Below, piece by piece: positions 21,150-34,328 of a stretch of DNA of 64,000 nt. Within the stretch, counting starts at the first letter, position 1. Each line of letters opens with the position of its first letter. Under the pieces are notes generated by a model. That model was given only the letters and a program-made list of their open reading frames with translations. It ran no database searches and was not told the origin of the DNA. Position numbers and translations under genes: made by a program. Location of the stretch: positions 250,001 through 314,000 of the forward strand of contig JAJEKV010000265.1 in the NCBI GenBank assembly GCA_021234155.1. The letters are read 5' to 3'. Source of the stretch: Isoetes taiwanensis. Taxonomy: Eukaryota > Streptophyta > Lycopodiopsida > Isoetales > Isoetaceae.

Positions 21150-21768
21150 TCACCTTGTATGTAAAGTCGAGATTCCAATAAAACAAGCTATAGTGCGTTA
21201 CCTTAGGCTTAGAATTGTTGTTGTACGTTCAACCTGCCGCTGTAAAATGGACTCTTGACGTGGCACGCTATCTCACCACCCAACCACGAGCCCTCAGCCA
21301 AGACACAGCTGCCCTAGGGTAAAAGCATGCTAGGGTGTCATACATTAGTTCTAAATTCATGTACTATTTTGCACTAGAAACCCGTTTTTTATGTAATTTT
21401 GAATGTATGGTAGGAGGCCACGTGCTTGTCGTTATATATTTAAAAAAGGAATATATTTGATTGTTTGTCATCATAACATGAAGTGGCCGACGGTTGTTGC
21501 AACATTTTGGGCACAATCACTGGATTCCCTCCGATCCAAGCAAATTCCCTCCAATCCATCCGAAGCAAGCAAATTCCCTCCAATTTACGGTCTAAGAATC
21601 TAAAACAAAGAAAAGAATTTCAAATTCTTGCCGGATCTTTGCATGCATATCAGTTTTCATAGTAGTAGTAGTGGCATGGCACAAGAAAATCAAACTATGA
21701 ACAGAATTACTCAGGCTGATGTCTAAAATGAGGACGGTGATACCGAAATCGACAAAGGGAAGCAGAAA

Positions 21769-22068
21769 ATGGTTGAACAAGATACTCTAAATGAAATGCT
21801 GAATGAAGTGACAGAGAGTGATACTGTCAACAGTGAGAATGGCAGATCATATTCCAGGTACTTCACCAAAAAAATCAGGAAAAGAGCAGAAAAGGTTGTT
21901 GAATGCTTTAGAAATGAAGCCAGTTCTCTATCTCCTGGTGAAAGAGAGCTATTGGTTTCCAGGATCTTGCAAGATAACAGGCTCTTGGGCAGGGTAGCCC
22001 TTAAGGGTGAAAGTTCGCCAAAAGGCTATTTTTTAAGGGTATCGAGAAGTTTTGACGCTATGGTTTAG
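21769..22068 (+). CDS. Unknown 99-codon charged frame
   Basis: The frame (M-V-E-Q-D-T-L-N-E-M-L-N-E-V) is acidic, then basic (F-T-K-K-I-R-K-R-A-E-K-V-V-E-C-F). It looks like an isolated exon or pseudogene piece. I see no family match. Confidence 0.25.
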   Translation: MVEQDTLNEMLNEVTESDTVNSENGRSYSRYFTKKIRKRAEKVVECFRNEASSLSPGERELLVSRILQDNRLLGRVALKGESSPKGYFLRVSRSFDAMV

Positions 22069-24013
22069 TAGGGCCCGTTATAGATGAGAAAAATAAAATT
22101 AGCCAACTTTTCTACAAACAAATCTCACTCCACTGAAAAATTCGCCACATCCACTAAGCGTCATAACTATGGATTTGCCTTATCCTCTACCCTCCTTTCG
22201 AAGATTTGTTAAGGCCGCCTAATATTCTAGGCTTTCTTCATAACCTAATCTATTCTCCATATCCATCCAGGTACATATGACAATTTTAAGAGTTATTTTT
22301 GTAGCTATTGTGTTTCAAATACTTCTAAGGATGCATTGGAGAGCATTTTTTTTTACAGACCTCCCTTTTAATAAATTTGTTTTATCTACAAGGATAAGCC
22401 ATGTTCTCATTTGCAACCCGGGGGGTTCACCTCTATGTAAAGGGGATATGGCATGCGTTGGCGGGGGAGAAACCCCTCAGGTATCTGGCTCGCCCCCATA
22501 GAAACCCCTATGTATACAGTCTGGTGTTGGTGAAAAATAATACCTGATTCCATACTTTTACGCCTAGTCCAATCCCCATTGACCCTACCCTTAACCGTAT
22601 TTTTACGTCAAGTATATCACTAATGTAGCCTACCCTCTACCTTATATTTACATTCAACCTCCAAATTTTGCAAGCTCCACAAGGTTGGTTGCATACCAAT
22701 GCTAAATTCATATTAGTTGAACTAAGGTCCAGTGCTAAAACCATAGTTCTGCCCCCTGTTTACTAGGGTCTTATCTAGCAAAACCTTTACTCCAAACACT
22801 AAACCTCGTTAGAGCTTGAGAATGAGTCTACCCCCGGCGTTACCCGGGCCCCACCCTTAATCCTAGTGAATGCAAATGTAGGTTCCTTCCTGGATTCTTC
22901 AAAGGCAGCAAAGAATGAAGGGGACTACGATAATAGACCCAAACAGACCAAACAGCTTCAAGAAAACTTAGAAAGGTTAAGTGCATATTTTATTACACCG
23001 TATGACTATGTACTCTTGGGTTCTACAAGAATAGCAAAGAATGAAGGGGACTAAATCATTACGCCCAAATAGACTTTACTACCTAGAGAAGGAGTGCAAG
23101 AGCTAAAACAAGATTTTAAGATTTTAACATGGAGTTATAAAACCAAGCAATCAATGAAGAGATTGAATGTTCAGTCCCAAGCAAAGATACACTTGTCCAA
23201 ACGCCTCCACGTTCATGAAACGAGCACCATGTAGTAGTTAAATACTTCTAAGTTTATGCAGCAACTAAGAGACGAATAGAAATAGATAGCAATGTGATTA
23301 AAGTCATGTGAAAAGACATCTCTATAAATGTCCAGTTTTTAGATTCAATACACTCGATCTATTTTCACAAACAACCATTATGGTGTGGCTATGTACAAAC
23401 TTTAGGCAGAGGTCAACATTCGTACTTATTTACAGTCAAACTTTCCACTCAGTCTTACTTATATGGCCATTCAAAATCAGCCATATTCATTATTAAAGCC
23501 AAGTGACCTCTTTACTATGAGTGTGCAAATCCATAATGCATACACCTTTATGACATCACATTATGTTCCAGATAGCCAGGTAGATATCATTTTATCATTT
23601 GTGTCGTATAATGAGTCTTCCTTATCGCTTGTTTTCCCTTATCGCATGTTTTCATCCATTGCTGCACATTCTCCAATATATTCCCTACGGGGCATTCCAA
23701 ACCGTCCAGCAAATCCCTGATGGGGTCAAACCTGCATTTCCACCTCAGCATAAGATTTGGGAGCCACAGTAAGAAGTCAACATGCAGGTCAACCTAGATG
23801 GAATTAAGGGGATTTGAACCCCCTGCCATGATAAGCACAGCCAGTGTTTCCCAAAATCACATTCCACATGATATACCACGTTTGTAAAAGAACAAAACAA
23901 CTGTAAATTCAGACAGCCTCTTTGTATAATGAGTCCCTTAAGCACATTAAATGTGAGATTTACTCCATAGAATATGAAATCCCTATAACTACAAGTGTAG
24001 AAGTCAGATCTAC

Positions 24014-24125
24014 CTTCTCCATACCTTCTCCAAGCTGCGCACTTGCTGGAATAATTGGAGTCCATGTGTAAGGACTCCGTTTTTCAACTGTTTCAAATGG
24101 CTGATTTGCCTCACATAAAGTTTGG
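24014..24125 (-). CDS. Candidate internal exon
   Basis: The segment lies between an acceptor (GTTGCAG, 24126-24132) and a donor (GAGAAG/GTAGAT at 24014, or the earlier AAG/GTATGG). It reads T-L-C-E-A-N-Q-P-F-E-T-V-E-K-R-S-P-Y-T-W then T-P-I-I-P-A-S-A-Q-L-G-E-G. Splice signals and composition support a real exon, family unknown. Other possible exons of the same strand lie near 24500-24600 and 26188-26323. Confidence 0.35.
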
Positions 24126-26187
24126 CTGCAACTGAACATACACATGACATGGTAACAAAAACCTACAATTGCATCCAATCCATTGCAAGAAATAAGGACT
24201 CGTGACTTGGGCGTAACCACAAAGCTACCTTCACATTGCGGCTAAGGCATGGGCTACCTACATTTGAATCGAAATCTATGTAACATATATTTCCATGCAA
24301 TAACAACCAGCAAACAAGCACCTAGCACATTCACACTTACTTTACAGATATGATGTATCTCAAGGCATTGATGTCAAGACGAGCTAGAATAATGGATTTA
24401 CTTCAAACTTCTTCACATATCCAACACACAATCTATGTCTATCTCACACAATATATGGGCATGCAATATAGCTTCTGGCTACTCATAACATGTCCATCTG
24501 CATGTAATGTCACAAGGCCGACCCCAACAACCACAAACCTGGTTTCTGCTGCACTTGAGGCAGGGGTTGCCCATATTTGAATCCAAATCAACCCGTCTCC
24601 TCCGCAAAGAACAATAGAACAGGCGATTAGCACTACATTTGACATTGGATCCCATTTGAATCAGGGGAGAGCTTTGCACAACGAAATCAACTTATAGAGG
24701 CAATTTCATGGTCATGGCACCCTTGATTTCAGGTTTGTTTTTCCTATTCTTAGCACAGTAGAACAAAGACATAGGCAGACCATCTTTGCACCGGCAACAA
24801 CTTCTGAAGACATTAAAAATTTGAAATGTAACAATAGCAAGCACAGATAAGAGGAATTTGTGTCCAATACGATGCTTCCAACTCTGCTGGCAGAATGCAA
24901 CCTCATGCTTAAGTAGAAAATTCACACCAAGCATACCTTTCCCCTTCCTAGCCTGCTGGGAACCTTATGTTGTTAAATCACTTGGCAAATATAAGGACAA
25001 GTGTCACAAGCTCCTAAGATCCAAAGGCAAGTTACAGACCAGTTTTGAAAGGCAAATAAGCTGTGAAATGTCTATAGAACACAAATGCTAAAAAGATGCA
25101 GATAAGCACTTGATCTTTTCTAAAAAACATATATTTCCTGTCATATAGCCAGCAGTTTTTATGACATTATTATAGGCAGCCTTTTAAGATCTCAAAATAG
25201 ACATCGGCTTGGAAAAACCATCCAGAGTGGGGTCTGCTATCTAGATAAAGCCAGAACGATACCCAAAATTTCCAAGATAAAGCACAATTGTCACATTATG
25301 TTTCAAAATACAGCAACATAGTAAAGTTTCAGAAAAACTTCGTAGAACCAAAGTAGATCTTGCACTTAAACATTTCAAACACAGAAAGGTGAGTTCCGCA
25401 TGTTACCTGCAGTCAAACCAGACATGCGTTATAGCCTGATAAGGGTAAGCATGGAGCAACTAGCAGGTAAGCAAAGAGAAACACTGTTTTTATCCGTTTC
25501 CTAACTGTACCTAAACTTGCACAAAGCATTTATGAATATGGATAATGGATATGTTAGCAAGACTGGTTAGTCACTTCCAATTTTTATCATAAGCATAGAC
25601 AGATAATCCTGGTTGTGGGTTAACCTGCATACGTCCACATCTGCATTTTTAAGAAGACGTATTCATAAATGACAATAAAGAGACCAAGCTGCATGTACAT
25701 CAGACTAGTAGATGCATGTGCATGTTCCTTACAAGATTCAATTACCTGGACAGAGTTTCCCTCATAAATAATGGCTGGAGAGATTAGAAGACATGGAAAA
25801 ACAGTTTGGAAAAGCATCAAGCACGATTTATAAAATCCTTATGCAGCCAAGTACATGAAGACTAGTGGATGCATGTGCTTGTATCCTGGAAGATTAAAGC
25901 ATATGGACACAAAGTTTTCCTCATAAATACTAACCAGATAGATAAACATTCATGGAAAAACAGTTCTGGAAAAGCTTGAAGCAGGAATTACAAAGTATGA
26001 AGTAAAACCTGCACATCTTTGTTCTAAAGGCCGAAATCCTTATGCAGACATGTTATGAAGAATAAGAACAACCCTAAGATCATAAAACCAGACAAAATAT
26101 CTGTTCTAATTCAAGTTCTCATGTTCCAGATTCATGTGTAGCAGATCGAATGCCTGACAAATAAGAAGCAAAAAGTGGCAAAAAAAC

Positions 26188-26323
26188 CTCAACAGAAGCG
26201 TCTCTAGTGTAATCCGGCTCCATTCCATGCTCTAGATTTGTAGCTTCCGGATTGTTATAGATGAGAGCATCACTGGTAGCGGCAACATTTGCTTTCATAG
26301 TAGCATTGCGAATCATGCATCTC
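26188..26323 (-). CDS. Candidate exon of a minus-strand gene
   Basis: After an acceptor (CTTATCAG, 26324-26331) a frame reads M-I-R-N-A-T-M-K-A-N-V-A-A-T-S-D-A-L-I-Y and then L-E-H-G-M-E-P-D-Y-T-R-D-A-S-V-E, ending at a GAG/GTTTTT donor (26188). It looks like conserved protein but I cannot name it. An upstream exon at 26413-26586 (M-H-L-E-I-R-S-R-R-L-D-A-L-L-V-A-G-Q) does not keep phase with it, so either the upstream exon is untranslated or the gene is decayed. Confidence 0.35.
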
Positions 26324-27857
26324 CTGATAAGAAACTAATCCGTTCATAAAAAACTATAAAACAAGTTTTCTGAGGCAAAAACTGTGCAGGGAAAAAAAAA
26401 TTAAAAACATACCTCCGGAAATCCAAGGACCCTTAAACGTATCTGCCCGGCAACCAGCAAAGCATCTAACCGCCTTGAACGTATTTCTAAGTGCATACCC
26501 CTGCAGGAAAACCGCTCCTCAAACCGTGGAAATACAGCTCCTCCGGCGCCAAAACGTGGGAGACACCTTAGGTATACGTACTTCAAAAACTAAAAAAAAC
26601 CCCTTCATCGCCCACGCACATGTTTTATACGGAAAAAAGAGGTGAACCCCCCGGGATTTGCAAAGGTTAAGTTGTGGTATTGCATCATGCAAGTATAGTT
26701 ATAATGTGTTTGTGTCCTTGATTAAATATGGATGCCGGTGAATAAAATTTCACCATAGAAATTGCACTTGGAAAATAAAGACACTTAAATCTTGGCAAAA
26801 GAATATTGGCCATGATTCGCGTAGATTTCTATAAAAAACATTCATGTCTAGAAAACATTCGCCAGCATAACTAATCTTGCAACTCTATTATTCGCCCGAC
26901 CTTCTAAATTATGCTTAGACAAATTTGGCCTTAAGGGCAACCCTGCTCTTGGGGTTGTTTAAACCTGTGATTGGGCTACCTTCAGAAGCGGTGGTGAAAC
27001 ATTCATTGTTACAAAATCTCAAAGATGGATTAGAAGAGGTTAAATCTTCTAATAGCAGTGACAAGTTGGCAGCCAAGCACTCTGTTTTATCCATAATTGT
27101 TGGGAAAAATGGGGAATTGAAGCAAAAAGGAGTTGCTTCAAAAATGTTGAACTGCCATCCTCGAAATTTGTCATCTGCCGCAGTGAGTAAGAAAGAGAAT
27201 GAAAATTGCAGGTCCAAGTATATGGGCATTAGCAGGCAGAAAGAGAAGATCTGATTGTTTGGACGAAGACACAAAGCAATTAGTCATCCAATTTTGGTTA
27301 AACAACACCAAGGTTTCACCTAAATACAGGGATGTAAGAAAGAAAAGGCATCAGGCAATCCAGTTTCTTGATATACCACAAGTATTTCATTCTTTACTGT
27401 GTGAAATGCTTCTGCTCCCTCATGTATATGTTCATTTTTATTGGAATTTATAGTATCTTCTTTGTTTTGATGTATGAATGCTTTCTAATGACTGATCTAT
27501 TATTTATATATTCACTTTTACTTACTTTTACATATGCAATCACCTTTGTTGGTTTGCTTACATTTATTGACCATGTATATTACACTAAATCTTCCTTTCT
27601 TATTTATGCAGTGACTCCAAAATTCTTAAGCAATGTACAGATTATATATTTGCATAATATTGTATGTTATACATGTCTATAGAGTACATATCTTGTACTT
27701 TATTAGACTTTCGAATAGTGCCTATGGACTTCAAGAATTTACTCTAGAACATTAATATGCTCTAGGGTACAGTAATGTACCCCATCGCTACTTTTATCCT
27801 TACACACGTATTTAATGTACATGTGTAATGTGTATTCTGTTGTCCTTATGTATATTG

Positions 27858-27962
27858 TAAGTACATATGAGTACATATGAGTGCATATGAGTACATCTAT
27901 GTACATATTAGTACATTATGAGTACATGTTAGTACATTATGAGTACATGTTAGTACATTTTG
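27858..27962. repeat. GAGTACATATGA tandem repeat
   Basis: About nine degenerate 12 to 19 bp units containing GTACAT. Similar GTAC-rich strings (AATGTACTC) are scattered at 35790-35950. Confidence 0.8.
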
Positions 27963-29487
27963 ACTCCGCATGTACTCAATTGCACATAGAAAATCTTTTA
28001 TTAACTATGATGATTTGAATGCCTTAACTATGGGTTGAGCTGGTACTGCGAACTTTGTGGAGCAACACCCGTAGGCAGACATTGGCATCGATTGTTCGAA
28101 TACCTCAAACCCGATTGTGTAAGGAAGCTAAAGGAAAGAAACACATGTTGTTGTGTCAAGCATGAGCAAAGAAGAGAACTTCGGAAGGCATTTAATTCTA
28201 TGAGGGCTAAGCTTCACATCAATTGTAGCCGCAATTGTGAAGTTTGTGCTGCTAACAAAAATGATGGAATTTGTCAGGCTCACAAGCATACATACTGTAA
28301 TGTCAAGCACTCTATGGAGGAGTATGGTTTGTCCAAAAGCAGGATAGTGACGAAAGTGGCACAAATTAAATTGTATTACAAGTGATTGCAAGAAGCGTGG
28401 TAAAGCGTAACATTAGCTTGTGTCCAAAAAGAAACCGAAAATGACATTGAAAGTAAAGTCAATTGGCAAATATACTCTTATGTGGATGAGAAGTCTAAAA
28501 AGGAGTCTCAAGAAGGCTCGAGATTGGTGGAGAAGACAACAAATGCACTGTAATCTTTGGATGCCATGTTTGGTCACATGAAGACATTTATCCATCACAA
28601 CTTTGCAGCTCAGCGGCAAAGCAAAGAATTGAGAAGATGTGTTCAAAACCCGAGAGATGATTGATTGATATCGATTGGTTGACTTTGCGAAAATTATACA
28701 TTGAAGCCTTTCAAAGAGGTTCAATCGTAACATTGGAATGCGAGACCAAGTTACTATAATGGTACAAATTACCATGCTAAAGGTAAATGACATCTTGAAG
28801 AAGGTTTTGTTCACTTGTATATTTTCGATGACGTAAATCATGATACACATTTTGTACAACATGCATTTAAGCTTCATCTAAAATGGGAAAGAGAATGGTG
28901 GATCTCATGTACGATTATCATATTGTGTGGTCTCGATGGTTTGTCTTTGCACAATACAAGTCCGAGAAGAAATTCATATTTCATTACCGTGTACTATGTT
29001 GAATATGGCATTCGTTTACAATGGAACTACTTTGGTTCCGGGCATGGAAAAGGTGAACATGATGGAGAGTCCGCCAAGGCCAAGTAGGTACTTGCGGCCA
29101 AAACGCGATTTGCGAGAACATGGAACAGAGATTAGAGGTGCACATGATGCTTGTGTTGTCTTGAGGAGCAAGCAATCTAATGTTAACGAGTATCTTTGGG
29201 AAGTGAAGGAGTCAGATATTGATAGAACCAATGCATTGGATGTGCAACCTCTTCCTGGTATTCAGAAATTGCATGCTATAGCTTCTATAAGTCCAACTGA
29301 CCCCACCTTAGTAATGGTGAGACCATTATCTTGCTTCTGCAATGCTTGCATTAACTTTGAATGGGATGCTTGTGAGTCCATTTCATTCTGTGGGAAGTGG
29401 CAATTAAAGAAGCTAGTACCCCGAGTAAGTACTCATTGTGAAGTAGAGAATGAGGAAACTGTTGCTTTTGCAAATGAAAATGAAGAG

Positions 29488-31495
29488 TCTTTGGCTGGAA
29501 GAATTGAGATAGCTAACTCTGTGATTGCCAGCACACATGTTTACTTCTCTTCAGCTATTGTGGCAGATAAGAACTCTTATAAGCAAATAGAAGTTGCAAT
29601 CAGAAAGTTTATATGACAGGGGAAGCATAAAGTGGCTTGGGCTGACCTCATCAAGCCAAGAAAACTAGGTGGCCTTGGGTGTAAGGATCTTTTTCTCCAG
29701 GCTCAAGCCCTGGCTGCAAAAGTCATATATAGAGCCATATATGCAACCTCCCCCTCTCCAGCCTTGAAGCTAATAAGATATTGGGTGGAGGAATCCCATC
29801 CCATTGGCAGCAAGACCCTTAAACATAACCTCCCAGATTTTGCTTTTTTCCAACTTGAACCTTGCTCCAATACCTCATCTACTATTAGGAGAATGTTACA
29901 AGCCTGGAACTTGGCATCTCTTTGCTATAGGCCGCCTACAGTGGATGCCAGATGTAGAGACATCAAAATATTTTGGCACCCCGACTTAGCCCCACAAGGA
30001 ATTGGATGTCTGGCTCTCCAACATCCACAGAAATATATGCAGTGGTTTATGGCAGGATACCATAGTTTTGGGGATATGAGATGTGATGATGATAGCAGGT
30101 GGATTACATGGGAGGAATTACAACAGAATACAAAGGGCTCAGCTTTAGACAAAGTGATTTTCACAAAGATTATTGGAATGGTAAATAACCATGAAGACCT
30201 GGCAGCTGCCTCCAATACCTGGACTCTCAACAATAAAGAACACTATTCAGTTAGGGAGATTTACAATGCACTTCTGGGATGCACACAGTCAAGGGCATGC
30301 ACCTTATGGCCTTGTGATGAAGATACTCTAGCTTTAGTGTGTGCCAAAGGCTGGAAAAATTATGGAGCACCAAAGATTAATACCTTTAGATGGCTCCTGT
30401 TGCATCAAAGTCTACAGACCAACCTTCCCAGATCTAAATATGACAGCAACATATCCAGTCTGTGTCCCCTTGGATGTGGCTTGATAGAAGATTCAAACCA
30501 TGTCTTCCTATGCTCCAAAGTTGCAGAAGTCTGGACTTGGACCTCACAGCTTAATCTTGGAGCACCTGCAAACCTTCTTGAATTCCTGAATAATAGCTCC
30601 AGGGTAGTAAATACTAGCAGAATTTTAACCTGCTGGGTTATCTGGAAGCACAGGAATTTGGTGGCCATAGAAAAGAAACCTATCAATCTGCATTGGATCA
30701 AAGTTCAGTTCTTGAATCTGCTGCAAGACACAGCCACTGCTCATAAAACACTTAAGGGAGCCAAATATGACAAAGATTGGGACCGGATAGGAAAATTCCA
30801 TGGTCTATACCACTTTTTTATTTTGGTTCTAACTGATGTTAATGGTCTTCTCCACAGATCATCAGAAGAGGATGCTGAAAATGGGAGCTCCGCCGAGAGG
30901 CTCGGATCACCTGGTGGTAATTGAAGAATTGACAAGACATATGGTGGCTGAAAACATGATTCTGCTCAAGCAAGAAGTTACTCATGCCAGGGCAATCAAG
31001 AAGCTGCTAAAAAATCAGGCTGTTTGGACTCACAACAATCTAAAACCAATGTTTGAGTCCTTATTTCATCATTGGCAGCAAAGGAGGGAAGCTCGAGTAC
31101 TCATGTTCATGGACTTCACCTCATTCACTACTGAGGAGCTGGACGAGATGCTCATGATCTTTGGTAATTCCAAAGTAGCGGATCTGACCTTACAGGACCT
31201 TATCGACGCCAACAACTAAGCTTTAGTATTTAGTATTCAGCTATTCTAGGAATAGCAAAGTTTTTTGAACTGTTATCGGATCAGAACTTGATGCTGTATC
31301 AGCAAACTAGGATCTGGCAGTCTATCCTTGCTAAAAAACTATCTATTTCAAACTTAGACTGTCCCTCTACTGATATGGAGGAGTTTCTTTTTGATATTAA
31401 TAGGTCTCCTTTGGAGTCCTATTATATTTTGATGTATCTCTTATAATTATGAATATAAAACCCACCTTGCCTTCAAAAAAAAAAAAAATAAAAAA
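29488..31495 (+). mobile_element. 5'-truncated LINE with poly(A) and target-site duplication
   Basis: The element opens in a reverse-transcriptase thumb region (L-A-G-R-I-E-I-A-N-S-V-I). It continues through K-V-A-W-A-D-L-I-K-P-R-K-L-G-G-L-G and a zf-RVT region (I-N-T-F-R-W-L-L-L-H, C-P-L-G-C-G, H-V-F-L-C) to a tail of A's at 31475-31499. One in-frame TGA (about 29615) replaces the expected Trp codon. The 430-codon frame is 29632-30924; a frame to 31219 covers the C-terminus. AAAATGAAGAG occurs at 29477-29487 and 31496-31506, a target-site duplication. The insertion split the transposase-like gene. Confidence 0.9.
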
Positions 31496-31842
31496 AAAAT
31501 GAAGAGCTAGAAGATCTAGTACAGGTAGGTGATATGTTTGCTTCTTTTGCTGCACCAGGAAATGAAGAAAATGTGCCATACTATATCCTTCTTTGCAAGA
31601 AAACAAAATTTGTTTTGCAAGAAAATGTTATTGACGATTACAAAAATTATCATCATACAGGTGAAACAGTCATATCCGCGTATTACTATCAAAAATTGCC
31701 TGGTTGTCACCACAAGTATAAGTTATTGGATGACAAAGAAGTTCTTGTACCTGCAGAGTCTGTTATTGGAGCAAAGTTTGCAATGCCAAAAGTAAATCAT
31801 AAGGTGAAGGGTGCTTCAAAGTACTTATGCATTGTCTCTTGA

Positions 31843-32694
31843 TGTGCATGAGATGCTCTTTGGAAAGTCCGCACTGAAATGCTACATGATCCGGAATAGC
31901 TTGAGCAGATTATATGTTGGATGATTATATGTTGGAGAGAAATGAAAAAAGAGAAAAGTGCAGGTGTAACATGATTTATATTACATTGTAATTGAGTACA
32001 TCAACTTATTTCAAAACATGTTTCTTGTTATTGATAACTTTCTGAGAATATATCAACTTCTTCTATGCCTAACTATTACATCCCTGTGGTGGCTGAAATC
32101 TCATAGGTATTGCATCCATTCTCCTAAGATTTCGGGGAGCCATATAATGTTAGGACTAGTCGTGGGGCAGAGGCCACCGCTACTTCTTGCAATTGGAAGC
32201 CCACTCCGGCCCTCACGCCAGCCCTTGATTGACTCGCATGCACTTGGCTTGGTTCGATTCCTTCCCCAAGGATCATGATTATAGATCTTGTGAATTGCCC
32301 AAAGTATTGTTAGCATCTCATCCCCGGTGCTTACATCTTCGACTGTTCGACTGTTCCCATAATCCAGGCGGTGGTAAGGAATCTTGCTTCATACATTAAG
32401 CCACAAGAGAATGGTACATGGAACATATTACCTTGGGTCCCTAAAGTAGAAGGTGGTTCATCCTGGTTCAACCTACGCTCCATGTACATGTACAAGTTCC
32501 TTTTGTTCTGGTTCAACCCGCTCCATGTATAAATTCCTCTTCAATTTCATTTTCCTCAACTTCTAATCCAATAACAAAAGTTAAAAATTATTAGCATTTA
32601 TAAAGTATTAAATCTAAAACTTCCTCAACCTTAAATATTAATAATAGATATAATTTAACAAGTACTCAAAAGAGTTATGAAAAGCAAATCAATA
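31843..32694. other. No supported gene
   Basis: A+T-rich flank of the transposase-like pseudogene. Only short unconvincing frames are present. Confidence 0.4.
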
Positions 32695-33363
32695 TCAAGA
32701 AAAGTTCTGAAAAAAGCGATTCGGTTTATCAAAGGCATTGTACATAGGGCCTTTATTCATTTCATATCTTCGCCCGTATTCATCCATTATAGTCTTGATG
32801 ATAATGTCATCATATATGTCCCAAGAGTCATCCAACTTATGCTCCTTTATGTAATTGGTAAAATCTGGTGCATATTTCAACCCTACCAACCAATCAAATA
32901 AGAAGGATGATGGTTGTCGCGTTCTATCAAAGGTGTCCATAGTGGCACACAAACATAACTTTCTTTGTTGAAAAGAGCTTTGTGCTTAGACTCAAACACA
33001 CCACAGTCGACCATTGTATTTAGGATATTCAATGACAATACTATCCATAGGTACTACTTGAGGGGTTACACCAATGAATTTGTGTAAGGAAGTCCCCAAC
33101 ATCTCTTTTCCATAAACATGTTTAAATTTTGGGATGCCATCTTCATAGAGCTTGTGCAAAATTGATGTTATGATATCTAAGGTAAGAGTTGACCATATGG
33201 CCAAATCCCAATGAAAGGAGGCATATTGAAGCATTGCTTTCATTGTTGGTCTCTTGAGAGAAAACTCCATGTTACGTAGTTATGGGCTTGTAAGAGGAAA
33301 TATTGATTCACGGAGTTCTATAAAAGTAACCCGAACACCTTGGATCTCAAATATTAGAGTCCT
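32695..33363 (-). pseudogene. NIF/FCP1-like phosphatase remnant
   Basis: Upstream frame T-L-I-F-E-I-Q-G-V (about 33363) resembles the D-L-D/N-G-x-L motif of NLI-interacting-factor/FCP1 domains with the Asp residues replaced. K-R-P-T-M-K-A-M-L follows near 33250, then W-D-L-A-I-W-S-T-L-T, the place of the family's W-S-S/T motif. The C-terminal end (32695-32952) reads F-D-W-L-V-G-L-K-Y-A-P-D-F-T-N-Y-I-K-E-H. Stops at about 33285 and 33000 break the frame. If correct, it is a dead HAD-type phosphatase copy. The assignment rests on motif order only. Confidence 0.4.
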
Positions 33364-33995
33364 GTAAGGAAGCAAAATATAATTAACATACAGTAGCACT
33401 AGGATTGCAACCATTCATTGATTACATTATCAAGATTATATAAAGCCAAATGGCTTAGTGTTGTTTCCAATAAGAAAAAAGCCAATTGGCCTCATTTGAT
33501 AAAGAGTTATGAAAGAAGTTAAGCACTACCATGCTTCTCTTGCGAGGTGCTTTGGTAGTGCCTGTTTCAAATGAGATGGCTCTTATAATTAATCATAGCC
33601 TTAATGAGCACATGTCTCCTGGACTGTGCATACTCCGCATCAAACCAATCTGAAGAGAACTTAAAGAATGAAAACAAATAGTTTTCAGAATTAAATATTA
33701 TATAAAAAGCAATTGTGTATATGTTATCTCACCATGCTCTTAGCCTGTTATCTCACTGGGCATCCACAAAGGCTTGCATATAAGCCATGACATAAAGACC
33801 ACAGGAGGCCAGGTCACCTTGTTGTGGAACCTCGTGTCTAATTTCTTTTTACACTGACTGAATTCTTTTTACATAAATATCGGTCTTACGAGAACTGGAA
33901 TTAGTCAATCTTTGTAATGATATCTTTATGAAGCCTCGCAATAGAAAATAACATCAAAATTATGAAGCATTACACTGAATTAATAGTGAGTGCAC
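33364..33995. other. No supported exon
   Basis: A+T-rich sequence between the NIF-like and Ulp1-like parts. Possible introns, nothing firm. Confidence 0.35.
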
Positions 33996-34328
33996 TTACA
34001 TCATAACCATCCTCGTGTCAACCTGCACATTCTTTAGCGAGTTCAGAATAAGGATAGCTGGAGAAGACAAATGGGTGCTGCTACAGTTCTTGGCCTTATC
34101 TAAAACAATGATGACCAGTGCATGGTGCATAGGATCCTCAATCTGGATTGGAATCATAATGTACTGGCATTTGCTCAATATGATTCCCTGAAGCCCTTTT
34201 TGAACTACAGCCAATCCAGACTGTACCATCGAAGTTGCATCAGATGACAGTTTGTTAAAGGTTGTTCTGTAGGCTAAGAAATTCTCTGAAGGGAAGAAAA
34301 AAAATGCATCACGCCATTTGTCAGGCAT
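33996..34328 (-). pseudogene. Ulp1-like (C48) cysteine protease fragment
   Basis: The frame reads K-C-Q-Y-I-M-I-P-I-Q-I, then H-H-A-L-V-I-I-V-L-D, and P-A-I-L-I-L-N-S-L-K, matching the order of Ulp1 strands: the I-P-(V/I)-x block, the catalytic His, then D-S-L. Here the Asp of D-S-L is Asn and the Trp after His is Ala. The catalytic Cys region would lie downstream and is not visible. The family removes SUMO or processes related proteins, and plant transposons often capture it. The Asp loss suggests inactivity. Confidence 0.5.

Larger units (their letters stand above)
22410..26664. repeat. Inverted GC-rich motif pair
   Basis: TTTGCAACCCGGGGGGTTCA plus CCTCT (22410-22434) recurs as its reverse complement at 26638-26664 with a short change. 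The 4.2 kb between them contains minus-strand exon candidates. The motifs could be element termini or a shared promoter-like element. Confidence 0.45.
26925..31842 (+). pseudogene. DDE-transposase-like gene, copy 1, interrupted by a LINE
   Basis: Broken frames follow the order of a large cysteine-rich transposase-like family of plants and animals (the DUF7869-type group, as I recall it). L-V-I-Q-F-W-L-N-N-T-K-V-S-P is at about 27283-27324. The Cys/His cluster with N-T-C-C-C-V-K-H-E-Q-R-R and C-S-R-N-C-E-V-C is at 28044-28310. H-I-V-W-S-R-W-F-V-F-A-Q-Y-K-S (about 28915) is where relatives have S-D-G. F-G-S-G-H-G-K-G-E-H-D-G is at about 29030-29066. A C-rich C-terminal part follows, up to 29487. 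A LINE then intervenes, and the same frame resumes at 31501 to a stop at 31842. The S-D-G aspartate is lost, so it is inactive. Confidence 0.6.

Noticed and set aside
23808-23823. GGGGATTTGAACCCC, like a tRNA T-arm on the minus strand
   Set aside because: No acceptor, D or anticodon stems around it fold into a tRNA, and there is no A box. At most a SINE scrap.
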